Part shown: piece by piece, positions 7,672-14,495 of the stretch | Position numbering within the stretch: position 1 is the first letter of the stretch | Layout: each line of letters opens with the position of its first letter | Assembly (NCBI GenBank): GCA_004297545.1 | Contig: SCTB01000040.1 | Coordinates: 1 to 32,248, forward strand | Source: Alphaproteobacteria bacterium | GTDB lineage: Bacteria; Pseudomonadota; Alphaproteobacteria; Micavibrionales; UBA2020 | Reading direction: 5' to 3' | DNA: 32,248 bases | The notes under the pieces: generated by a model | Seen by the model: the letters and a program-made list of their open reading frames with translations, nothing else | Told to the model about the DNA's origin: nothing | Databases searched by the model: none | Position numbers and translations under genes: made by a program

Positions 7672-8358
7672 ATGAAACAACAACCGACATCGGTTTTACC
7701 CCGCTCGCTGAGGCAAAAGTGGTTGAACTTTGCCCGAGAAATCTGGGACGATCACGATTTCTGGATCAAGGCGCTGGCCGTCAAGGGCGGCGCCGGGGCT
7801 ATTGTCATCGCGGGGGTGATGGCGATCGGGCACCTTGTCGCGCTGCCTTTCCTGGCGGCGGCGGTCGGTATAGCCTTTTGCGTCGGCCTGATTGCCGTGG
7901 GGCTCTACGGCATTTTTCTGGGGATACTGACGATATGGGACAGGCTGGTGGAGATTTATTACCGGGTCTTTCTGCACAAACCCCGGAAGAGGAAGTCTGC
8001 CCGCCGGAAATTGCTGTCCCAGCGCCTTGCCGAAAACCCCCGCATCAGGGAGCTGCTGGCAACGCCGCTTCTGCAGAAATTCCTGAAAAGTCGCGCATGG
8101 AAAGCCGCGCGGCGCATCACGAAGAAACAGGAGGATATCTTCCTCGCGAGTCTTGCCATGAAGGGATCGATCGTCTCGACCATCGTCGGCGTCTCCCTGA
8201 TCATGACGCAGATACTGGTCCTGCCGGTCATCGCCGTCGGCAGCGTTCTGACTTTTACGACCCTTCTTGCCGTGAGCACGATTGCGAGCGGCATGTACGG
8301 CATTTACCTCAGCGCCCGCTTCCTGATTTCCGCCTTTCGCCCCAAAAGGAGACCTTAA
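7672..8358 (+). CDS. Membrane protein with an internal duplication, unknown function
   Basis: This 228-residue protein is unrecognised. Residues about 30-90 and 157-217 look like two copies of one membrane module: 'LAVKG' against 'LAMKG', 'VALPFLAAAVGIAF' against 'LVLPVIAVGSVLTF', and 'GLYGIFL' against 'GMYGIYL'. Each copy should span the membrane about twice. A strongly basic cytoplasmic linker (residues 100-152, rich in Lys/Arg) joins them. There is no Shine-Dalgarno before the ATG at 7672, which lies 18 nt after tRNA-Ala. An in-frame TTG at 7723 has GAGG 9 nt upstream and is a serious alternative start (it would remove 17 residues). The stop TAA is directly followed by the ATG of the next small gene. 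Confidence 0.72.
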   Translation: MKQQPTSVLPRSLRQKWLNFAREIWDDHDFWIKALAVKGGAGAIVIAGVMAIGHLVALPFLAAAVGIAFCVGLIAVGLYGIFLGILTIWDRLVEIYYRVFLHKPRKRKSARRKLLSQRLAENPRIRELLATPLLQKFLKSRAWKAARRITKKQEDIFLASLAMKGSIVSTIVGVSLIMTQILVLPVIAVGSVLTFTTLLAVSTIASGMYGIYLSARFLISAFRPKRRP

Positions 8359-8529
8359 ATGGCAGCCGAAACCTATGTCGTGCGCGTGACTTACAAAACC
8401 GAGGTCATCGAGCTGCATGAATACAGCAACAAGAAAAAGGCCCTGCAGGCCCGCGACAGATTCCGGCTGATGGACACGGTTGAATCCGCCAAGATGATGC
8501 TGAAGAGCGACAAGAAAAGACTGATCTGA
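8359..8529 (+). CDS. Small 56-residue protein, unknown function
   Basis: This short frame reads MAAETYVVRVTYKTEVIELH at its N-terminus and ends Lys/Arg-rich ('MMLKSDKKRLI'). It is predicted soluble: a beta hairpin-like start followed by a helix ('NKKKALQARDRFRLMD'). The initiation signals are excellent: AAGGAG 8 nt before the ATG, and the ATG immediately follows the TAA of the duplicated membrane protein. That makes expression likely. I do not recognise a family. It is probably co-translated with its upstream neighbour. Confidence 0.68.
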   Translation: MAAETYVVRVTYKTEVIELHEYSNKKKALQARDRFRLMDTVESAKMMLKSDKKRLI

Positions 8530-8557
8530 CGACAGGAAACGCGAGCTTTGAAACACC

Positions 8558-9001
8558 ATGCCCTCTGAAAAAATCCCCGATCTCGATCGGAAAAAACGCC
8601 TGTACCTGAAGCATGTCGGCGTCAAAGGGCGCGGCGTCTTCTGCCGCACCGCCATCAGGAAGGGGGAAGTTCTGGAAGTGGCGCCCGCCGTCATCCTGAA
8701 CCAGGACGCGACGCGCCACGCGGACAAGACCATCTTGCTGAATTACACCTTCATGGTGGGCAACGTCTCAAAAAGCCAGCGCCGGCGCGCGGGCCTGAAG
8801 AAAACCGGAAAATCCAGCTGCGTCATCATGGGCATCATGTCGTTCTGCAACCACGGCGAGCATCCCAATGCCGAGATTCTGTGGGAGGAACGCGGCGGCA
8901 CGATTTATTATATTCTCGAGGCGACGCAAGCCATTCCGAAGAATACTGAAATCTGCACCGTCTACGGCAGGAACTGGTTTGAGGACCGGGTGAAAGAGTG
9001 A
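8558..9001 (+). CDS. SET-domain protein (putative lysine methyltransferase)
   Basis: This 147-residue protein is essentially a bare SET domain. It has the N-terminal 'GRGVF' (24-28), the central 'FCNHGEHPNAE' (96-106), which corresponds to the NHS..PN cofactor motif, and the C-terminal 'TVYGRNWF' with the catalytic-type Tyr136. SET proteins transfer methyl groups from S-adenosylmethionine to lysines. Bacterial single-domain forms exist, usually with unknown targets. No Cys-rich post-SET region is present. It lies 28 nt after the 56-residue gene in the same direction and has only a weak ribosome site. A hairpin (9009-9030) follows its stop. Confidence 0.82.
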   Translation: MPSEKIPDLDRKKRLYLKHVGVKGRGVFCRTAIRKGEVLEVAPAVILNQDATRHADKTILLNYTFMVGNVSKSQRRRAGLKKTGKSSCVIMGIMSFCNHGEHPNAEILWEERGGTIYYILEATQAIPKNTEICTVYGRNWFEDRVKE

Positions 9002-9008
9002 TCCACGA

Positions 9009-9030
9009 TCAGGTCCCGCTTGCGACCTGA
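9009..9030. terminator. Hairpin between convergent SET and J-domain genes
   Basis: TCAGGTC and GACCTGA form a 7-bp perfect stem around an 8-nt loop, 8 nt after the SET gene stop and 48 nt beyond the end of the J-domain gene. No T-run follows in either direction, so it is only a weak candidate for a bidirectional terminator. Confidence 0.35.
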
Positions 9031-9077
9031 GTCGTTATCCTTATAACTGAAATCCTGCCGGCTGCGCTTTCAGGGCT

Positions 9078-10271
9078 CTATTTATTCTTTTCCCAAAGGG
9101 CGCGGTTCTTTTCGTCTTCGGCTGCCTTTTCGGCGGCCTCGCGGACGGCACGCTGCTTTTCCATCGCCGCCAGCCTGGCGGCCTCTTCGGCGCGTTCCTG
9201 TTCGGCCTTCGCCTTCTCCGCGGCCTTGTTCGCGCGGTCGCGCATTTCTTTCGCGTTGGCAGCCTCCTTGGCGGCGAATGTCGCCCAGGCGGCGGCGTCC
9301 TTGTCTTTGGCCTTGGCGGCGGCGTCCTTGCCTGCTTTGGCGGCCTTCGCCTCGGCCTCTTTCGCCTGCACGTCGGCCTGCTCGGCCCAGGCCTTCAGCG
9401 CGCCCGCATCCTTGGCGAGCTTGTCGGCCTGCGCCTGGAATTCCGCTTCGCGCGCGGTCGTCTTGCGCGGCCCTGCCGCGGCAGGGTCTTCCTTCTTCTG
9501 GGGCTCCTGCTTGGCGATCCAGGCGTCGTGTTCCGCGCGCTTCGCCGCGTCGGTCAGTATCTTGTAGGCGTCGTTGAGAATCTGCAGCATCTGCGCCGCC
9601 TCCGCAGTCGTGCCTCCCTCGGTCGGCTGATATTTCAGGGCGAGCGTTTTATGCGCCGCCTTGATGACCTCGACGGAGGCATTGCGCGCCACGAACAGCG
9701 TGTCGTAATGAGTCGTGATTTTCTTTTCCGCTGGCGGCGGCGCCGCCGGCCTGACGCCCAGCGCGGCTATCTTCTCGTTCGCATATTTGCGGGTATTGAC
9801 GGCCTTCGCTTCCGCGGCCGTCGCATCCGCCGCGGCCTGTTTGGCATAGGCGTCCCATTTCGTCTTTTCGTTCCTGCCGGCGGCGGCGGCCTGCTGCGCC
9901 GCCTTGTTGGCCTTCTCGCGGAAGGCTTCGGCTTCCTTCACTTCCTTGGCGGCAAAGGCCTCCCAGGCGGAAACCTCCTTGAGAATTTTTTCGTTCTTGA
10001 TCTGCGCCTCCGTCGGCGCGGCCGGGGCGGCCGCCGCCGGTTTTTTGGGCTCCTGCTGGGCGATCCAGGCGTCGTGCTCCGCCCGCTTGCGCGCATCGGT
10101 CAACGTGTTATAGGCGATGTTGATGAGCTGCATCATCAGGACCGCCTCGGGATTGTTCAGGTTGCGGTCTGGATGATATTTCTGCGCCAAAGCCTTGTAG
10201 ACGGCGCGGATTACCTCGACCGGCGCAGTCCTTGAAACTTTCAGCGTGTCGTAATGGGTAACAACAGCCAT
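9078..10271 (-). CDS. Protein with two J domains and long Ala/Lys/Glu helices
   Basis: This 397-residue protein is built as two copies of a J domain plus a helical linker. J domain 1 (about residues 5-71) has an intact HPD at 33-35 ('KYHPDRN'). J domain 2 (about 187-253) has 'QPT' at 215-217 in the matching place ('KYQPTEG'). Both copies end 'RAEHDAWIA' and continue into related linkers ('WEAFAAKE' and 'WATFAAKE', each followed by 'ANKAA'). The C-terminal 120 residues are a low-complexity charged coiled coil. HPD is required to stimulate DnaK ATPase, so only the first copy should be active. It lacks the Gly/Phe and zinc regions of true DnaJ, so it is not the housekeeping chaperone. GGGGAG precedes the ATG. 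Confidence 0.85.
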   Translation of the reverse strand: MAVVTHYDTLKVSRTAPVEVIRAVYKALAQKYHPDRNLNNPEAVLMMQLINIAYNTLTDARKRAEHDAWIAQQEPKKPAAAAPAAPTEAQIKNEKILKEVSAWEAFAAKEVKEAEAFREKANKAAQQAAAAGRNEKTKWDAYAKQAAADATAAEAKAVNTRKYANEKIAALGVRPAAPPPAEKKITTHYDTLFVARNASVEVIKAAHKTLALKYQPTEGGTTAEAAQMLQILNDAYKILTDAAKRAEHDAWIAKQEPQKKEDPAAAGPRKTTAREAEFQAQADKLAKDAGALKAWAEQADVQAKEAEAKAAKAGKDAAAKAKDKDAAAWATFAAKEAANAKEMRDRANKAAEKAKAEQERAEEAARLAAMEKQRAVREAAEKAAEDEKNRALWEKNK

Positions 10272-10306
10272 TTATGCTCCCCGAATGCCCCCCAGCATAT
10301 TCTTAT

Positions 10307-10335
10307 ATCATAGACGGGCCTAAACCCCTCGTAAA
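10307..10335 (-). promoter_or_regulatory. Candidate promoter of the tandem J-domain gene
   Basis: On the minus strand TTTACG (10335-10330) and TATGAT (10312-10307) are 17 nt apart; TATGAT differs from consensus at one base. The predicted start near 10300 gives a leader of about 29 nt carrying GGGGAG. Confidence 0.5.
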
Positions 10336-10553
10336 CAAAGGATAAGTTTAATGTATTCCGGAAAAATAGGCCCGGGGCGGAAACAGGGCGTCTTTCCTGA
10401 CGCTGGCCGCAGGACATTCAGGCAAAGACAAGGACATCCAATGCCGCCCGCTACCCTGACACGAACAGTCACGGAACGCCGCCGCCTTCCGGCTGATTCG
10501 GGACCTGTCCTGACAGGAGACTCCTGAACCGCAAATGCCGCCCCAGTCGCCTT
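10336..10553. other. Intergenic stretch between two minus-strand genes, contents uncertain
   Basis: No recognisable gene is present. A 58-codon plus-strand frame (10351-10527) has AAGGA 8 nt before its ATG, but its codons (AGG, AGA, CGA, ATA, GGA) are unlike those of the neighbours, so I do not call it. Inverted arms CGGGCCTA (10315-10322) and TAGGCCCG (10367-10374) flank that ATG and overlap the J-domain promoter region. A terminator for the acyl-CoA dehydrogenase gene would be expected near 10500-10553; I see only a 5-bp stem (CCTGT/ACAGG) there. Confidence 0.4.
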
Positions 10554-12338
10554 TCAGGGGCCGGAAATTTTATGCTTCGGCTTGGCCGATTCCGCAGGCG
10601 GCGGGGCGTAACCGAGTTTTGCGGGGTCGAGTGCCGCGTAGGAGACCAGCGCCTTGAAATGCTGGTGCACGGGATCGAGGTCCGCATCCACTTTCAGGTC
10701 TTTGGGCCCGAAAGCCTTTTCAAGATAGCGTTTCGCCACCAGCGTCTTGCGGGCGTCGCCCAGCAGCAGATCATGCGCGGCTTCCTCGGCCAGCAATGCG
10801 CCGCTCAGGACGTCCGCCATATGGTCCATCAGCTTGCGTGCGAAGCGCTCGCCGTCCTTCGGATTCTGACGCAGATAGAGCAGCGCGTTCATGGATTCTT
10901 TCAGACCCTTGTCGAGCAGCGCCTTTTCACCAGCCATTTCGGCAGGCAGCGCATCAGAGATATTGCGGATTTTTTCGATGAAAATCTGGTCGCCCGGTTC
11001 CTTGCCCGCTACCATACGGAGAAGTTCAAGCGCCTGAATGTTCGCCGGGCCTTCCCAGACAGGAAGAACCATCGAGTCGCGGAACAACCGCGCGGTCGGG
11101 AATTCTTCGGTGTAGCCGTTGCCACCTACGATCTCGAGCGCTTTTTTCGATGACTGCACAGCGTCTTCGGCCGTGCGGAATTTTGCCAGTGCCGTGGACA
11201 GGCGCAGCCAGGGACTCAGCTCTTCGTCCTTGAGATAGGCATCGAATGTCTTGGCGGCTTCGAAAGCCAGCGCCGTTGCTGCCTCTGAACGTACCATGAG
11301 GTCCATCAGCTCGTTCTGCACCATCGGGTAGTTCACGATCGCCTTGCCGAAAGCCTCGCGGTGCGATGCCCAGCTGGCCGCCTCGAGAAAGGCGCGGCGC
11401 GTGACGCCCGCAGCGCCGACGGCATTGTGGATGCGGCTGTATTCGAGGGCCTCCATCATGACTTTCAGCCCGTTCGGCGGCGCCGCGATTTCGATGACTT
11501 CGGCGCCCTCCAGATCGATTTCACCCGTCGCAAGACCCCTGGTGCCGAGCTTGTCTTTCAGGCGGCGGATGGAATAGCCGTTGGGGGAGCCATCTTTCAG
11601 GTGGCTGGGTACGAGGTAAAGTCCCAGGCCCTTGCTGCCCGCGGGCGCGCCGTCGGGCCGCGCCGTCGCCAGCGCGAGGCCGGAATTCGCGTTGCTCGTG
11701 AACCATTTCAACCCATGCAGCCGCACCTTGCCGTCGGCCCCCGTCACCGCCTTTGTCGTTGTCGCGCCGACATCCGAGCCGCCGTGCAGTTCGGTGCACC
11801 ACGTGCCGCCGGATTTGGCCTGCCCGTCCATGCGGGTCATTTCATAGAGGTATTCATCGCGCACGGCCTGCGTCGCGTATTTGTCGATCACATAGGCGAC
11901 GGCGCCCGTCATGGTAACCGGGCAGTGCACCGAGATATCCGTCTGGGACAGCATATAGCCCATGGTGAACGTCAAAAGATGCGGTTCCGGATTCTGGTCC
12001 TGGAACGCCAGGCCGATGACGCCGCGTTCATAGGCTTCCTGGTGGCATTTCTCGTATTTCGGGTTGAAGACGACGTGGCTTTGCTTTTCACCCAGCTTGT
12101 TATGGGTTTCAAGCTTCGGCGGCGCGTAACGGTCGCTATAGCTCGCCTGCTCGTCGAGTTCGCCGCCCACCCATTTGCCGAAGTCCTTCAGCCGGTCGAA
12201 ATTGCGCTCGAGCATGTCGGGCTCGAGTCGCTCCAGCACCCGCTGCAGGTTGAGGTCAGTTTCAAAGAAATTCGTACCGCGGGTCTCCTTGGGATAGAAA
12301 ACGGGCGCGGCTGTCTTGCGCGGCGAAAAACCGGTCAT
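10554..12338 (-). CDS. Acyl-CoA dehydrogenase family flavoprotein, AidB-like
   Basis: This 594-residue protein has acyl-CoA dehydrogenase landmarks in order. They are 'GGTWCTELHGGSDVGAT' (flavin and substrate loop), 'GLKWFTSNANSGLALATARPDG', 'KLGTRGLATGEIDLEGA', 'EYSRIHNAVGAAGVTRRAF', 'GGNGYTEEFPTARLFRD' and 'WEGPANIQALELLRM'. The long N-terminal extension and the 'WEG..N' ending resemble the AidB branch rather than short-chain dehydrogenases, and a helical C-terminal extension follows. Members bind FAD; AidB itself is linked to alkylation stress, but the substrate here is unknown. It is transcribed divergently from a TetR-type regulator, with a perfect palindrome 20 nt before its ATG, so repression by that regulator is likely. 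GGAG lies about 11 nt before the start. Confidence 0.88.
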   Translation of the reverse strand: MTGFSPRKTAAPVFYPKETRGTNFFETDLNLQRVLERLEPDMLERNFDRLKDFGKWVGGELDEQASYSDRYAPPKLETHNKLGEKQSHVVFNPKYEKCHQEAYERGVIGLAFQDQNPEPHLLTFTMGYMLSQTDISVHCPVTMTGAVAYVIDKYATQAVRDEYLYEMTRMDGQAKSGGTWCTELHGGSDVGATTTKAVTGADGKVRLHGLKWFTSNANSGLALATARPDGAPAGSKGLGLYLVPSHLKDGSPNGYSIRRLKDKLGTRGLATGEIDLEGAEVIEIAAPPNGLKVMMEALEYSRIHNAVGAAGVTRRAFLEAASWASHREAFGKAIVNYPMVQNELMDLMVRSEAATALAFEAAKTFDAYLKDEELSPWLRLSTALAKFRTAEDAVQSSKKALEIVGGNGYTEEFPTARLFRDSMVLPVWEGPANIQALELLRMVAGKEPGDQIFIEKIRNISDALPAEMAGEKALLDKGLKESMNALLYLRQNPKDGERFARKLMDHMADVLSGALLAEEAAHDLLLGDARKTLVAKRYLEKAFGPKDLKVDADLDPVHQHFKALVSYAALDPAKLGYAPPPAESAKPKHKISGP

Positions 12339-12357
12339 CTCGGGCAGTCTCCATAAT

Positions 12358-12374
12358 ATGATTTGTCAAATCAT
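12358..12374. promoter_or_regulatory. Perfect 17-bp palindrome, probable TetR-type operator
   Basis: ATGATTTG and CAAATCAT are exact inverted repeats around a single central T. They lie in the 138-nt divergent region between the acyl-CoA dehydrogenase start (12338) and the TetR-family start (12477). A TATTAT hexamer that could be the dehydrogenase -10 box overlaps its left edge (12353-12358), so binding would block that promoter. TTGACC at 12405-12410 may be a -35 element for the regulator gene, but no convincing -10 at normal spacing follows. Confidence 0.6.
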
Positions 12375-12476
12375 GCGCCTTCTTTTTAAAAATCGCAATC
12401 CCTATTGACCTGCTGAATCGCGAGTGCAAGGATAACCGATAGTACTTAAGGTTGTTCATGAGAGCGGGGTTTCATC

Positions 12477-13094
12477 ATGACGGTCGCGCGTAAGGAAGAT
12501 TTCCAGAAAAAATTCAGGTATCACCACGGCAACCTGCGCGAGTCGCTGCTTGCCGCGGCGCTCGATATTCTTGCCACCGAGGGCACGGCGAACTTAAGCC
12601 TGCGCCAGCTGGCGAAGGCGACTGGCGTCTCGCAAGCTGCGCCCTATACCTATTTCAACGACAAAGACGAATTGCTGGCCGCCGTCGCACAGACGGGCTT
12701 CGAGCAATTACGCCTGCAGATTTTCGAGAACGTGAAGACTGCTGCCACGGTTCAGGAAAAGGTCGAGCGCCTGATGGCCAGCTACATCAATTTCGCTATC
12801 GAACGCCGCCCTTTGTTCCAGCTGATGTTCGGGCGCGAAGTGGCGGACCTTAAAAAGCACCCGACGCTGGCGGCCACGCATGGAAAATTCTTCGGCCAGA
12901 TCTCCGGCTACCTCAAAGGCCGCCGCGAAGGCGTCGAGGACGCGGCTTTCCTGACCGTCACGCTCTGGGGACTGTGCCAGGGCCTCGCCACGCTGCTGGC
13001 GGAAGGCAAGCTGAAAACCGCCGATGTCGGCTCGGCTTCGGTCGAGGACTTCGTGAAGCGCACCGTCGCGCTGTTTTCCGCGCAGCTGTCCTGA
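12477..13094 (+). CDS. TetR/AcrR-family transcriptional regulator
   Basis: This 205-residue protein has a typical N-terminal TetR DNA-binding region (about residues 12-65). It includes 'LLAAALDILATEGTANLSLRQLA' and the recognition helix area 'ATGVSQAAPYTYFNDKDELL'. The rest is helical, with a C-terminal ligand and dimer domain resembling the TetR_C 'WHG' type (Phe/Met-rich 'RPLFQLMFGREVADL'). It probably represses the divergent acyl-CoA dehydrogenase gene and itself through the palindrome at 12358-12374, perhaps responding to an acyl-CoA or fatty acid; the ligand is inference. It ends 7 nt before the convergent fructosamine-kinase-family gene. Confidence 0.9.
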   Translation: MTVARKEDFQKKFRYHHGNLRESLLAAALDILATEGTANLSLRQLAKATGVSQAAPYTYFNDKDELLAAVAQTGFEQLRLQIFENVKTAATVQEKVERLMASYINFAIERRPLFQLMFGREVADLKKHPTLAATHGKFFGQISGYLKGRREGVEDAAFLTVTLWGLCQGLATLLAEGKLKTADVGSASVEDFVKRTVALFSAQLS

Positions 13095-13101
13095 TTTAAT
13101 T

Positions 13102-13950
13102 TCAGTCGAATCGATCCAGGATCTTTTGCGCCTTCCTGACATAGGAAGCGCCGAAAAGCCGCGCGTGGACGAGCAGCGGATAGAGGCTGTAAATATCAGA
13201 CCGTTCCTCGAAAAATCCCGACCGGATGGGGCGCAGTTCATTGTAGCGCCGGAAGAATGCGTCGCCGAACGTATTGAACAGGCGGATGAAGGACAGCTCA
13301 ATTTCGGGATCAGCGTAGTAAATGGCGGGGTCAAGGAAGGCCGCGATCTTGCCGCGCCCGGCCAGGATATTGCCGCCCCAGATATCGCCGTGAATCAGCG
13401 ACGGCGGCGCGTAGCCCTGCAGCAGCTGAGGCAGGCGTGCGGCAAGCTTTTCCGCCTGCCTGACCATTTTCACGTCTATCCTGTTTTCCTTCCTCGCTTC
13501 TTCCGCCATGTACATCAGGCGCTGCTGGCCAAAAAAAGCGGCCCAGTCCTTGTTCTGCGCATTAGGCTGGCGGAGCGCCCCGATCAGCGTATCGCGCTCG
13601 AGTCCGTAGAGCTCGGCGCGGATGCCGTGCAGCGCCGCCAGCAGTTCCGCCGCGCTGCGCTGGCAGGCGTCGTCGAGCATATGGGAGGAAGGAATGAACT
13701 CCATCACGATGACATGCTCGTTGCTGTAACGCACGGCGGGCACGGGGAGCTGGGACTTGGATTTCAGGTAGCCCAGCATCCAGGCTTCGATATCGAGGCC
13801 CCTCTCCGCAACCTTGGCGACAAGCACCCCGTCGCCCTGGAGCGTGATGCGGTAAATCTGCGCGTTGTTCGCCGCCGACAGGGGAGCGATAGCCGTGATG
13901 CGGGCCTTCATGGCATTTTCGATTTCCGCCTGCAGCGTCGCCGATATCAT
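13102..13950 (-). CDS. Fructosamine/ketosamine 3-kinase family protein
   Basis: This 282-residue protein has the aminoglycoside-phosphotransferase-like fold of the fructosamine-kinase family. It shows an N-lobe Lys in 'VLVAKVAERG', the catalytic loop 'IHGDIWGGNIL', the metal-binding Asp in 'AAFLDPAIYYADPEIELSF', and the family ending 'YPLLVHARLFGASY'. Such enzymes phosphorylate sugars attached to protein amino groups, which destabilises the glycation adduct. Its ATG overlaps the TGA of the upstream phosphatase gene by 4 nt (13947-13950), so the two are translationally coupled and probably act together. Confidence 0.88.
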   Translation of the reverse strand: MISATLQAEIENAMKARITAIAPLSAANNAQIYRITLQGDGVLVAKVAERGLDIEAWMLGYLKSKSQLPVPAVRYSNEHVIVMEFIPSSHMLDDACQRSAAELLAALHGIRAELYGLERDTLIGALRQPNAQNKDWAAFFGQQRLMYMAEEARKENRIDVKMVRQAEKLAARLPQLLQGYAPPSLIHGDIWGGNILAGRGKIAAFLDPAIYYADPEIELSFIRLFNTFGDAFFRRYNELRPIRSGFFEERSDIYSLYPLLVHARLFGASYVRKAQKILDRFD

Positions 13951-14441
13951 AACTTGTGGTCCTCGCGAATTTTTTTCAGAAGTGCGTTTGATCCCTCAAA
14001 GACGAGCGTAAAAACATCCTCGAAGTCCTTGTCGTTGCCGTACCAGGGATCCGGGACCTCCTGTTTGTCGAGATGCGTGGCGGCTGAAAGGAACATGTCG
14101 ACTTTCGCGCGATATTTTCCGGGCGCGCGCTCCTTCAGCTCGTGGAAATGCCCGCCGTCCATCGCGAATATATAGTCGTAGGCGTCATAGTCTGTTGAGC
14201 GCAGCGCGCGCGCCTTCTGGTGGCCGATATCGACGCCGTGCTTTTTGGCGATCTTCACCGCCCGGCGGTCGGGCGTCTGGCCCGCATGATAGGAATCGGT
14301 GCCGGCCGAGTGGATTTCGAACAAGCCGGTCAGGCCCTCCTGTTCGACAAGGTGCCGGAATACGCCCTCTGCCGTCGGCGAACGGCAGATGTTGCCGGTA
14401 CAGACGAACAGGATGCGGATGACAGGGCTTGCGTTCGGCAT
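13947..14441 (-). CDS. Low-molecular-weight protein-tyrosine-phosphatase family
   Basis: This 164-residue protein has the LMW-PTP P-loop C-x5-R: Cys14 and Arg20 in 'FVCTGNICRSP'. The general-acid Asp131 sits in 'VPDPWYG', and the size is standard for the family. The frame continues upstream without a stop, but that part is antisense to mnmC, and the family starts just before the P-loop, so ATG 14441 is chosen (GAGGA about 13 nt upstream). Family members dephosphorylate phosphotyrosine; some also remove phosphate from ketosamine phosphates on proteins. Coupling to the kinase-family gene makes the second role plausible. It is divergent from mnmC across 54 nt. Confidence 0.9.
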   Translation of the reverse strand: MPNASPVIRILFVCTGNICRSPTAEGVFRHLVEQEGLTGLFEIHSAGTDSYHAGQTPDRRAVKIAKKHGVDIGHQKARALRSTDYDAYDYIFAMDGGHFHELKERAPGKYRAKVDMFLSAATHLDKQEVPDPWYGNDKDFEDVFTLVFEGSNALLKKIREDHKL

Positions 14442-14462
14442 TTTTATCTGTGATCCTCGCTT

Positions 14463-14484
14463 CTTAAGGAAAACAAACCTTAAG
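14463..14484. promoter_or_regulatory. Inverted repeat covering the mnmC ribosome-binding site
   Basis: The arms CTTAAGG (14463-14469) and CCTTAAG (14478-14484) are perfect 7-nt inverted repeats separated by an A-rich 8-nt loop. The right arm overlaps the AAGGAAG that serves mnmC (14482-14488). In mRNA the hairpin could mask the ribosome site; as DNA it could be an operator shared with the divergent phosphatase gene. Confidence 0.5.
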
Positions 14485-14495
14485 GAAGCTCTATT

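Noticed and set aside
9226-10235. Several plus-strand open frames, including one of 235 codons
   Set aside because: They are shadows of the Ala/Lys/Glu-rich minus-strand J-domain gene, with low-complexity Arg/Ala/Ser or Arg/Gly products and no recognisable domain.
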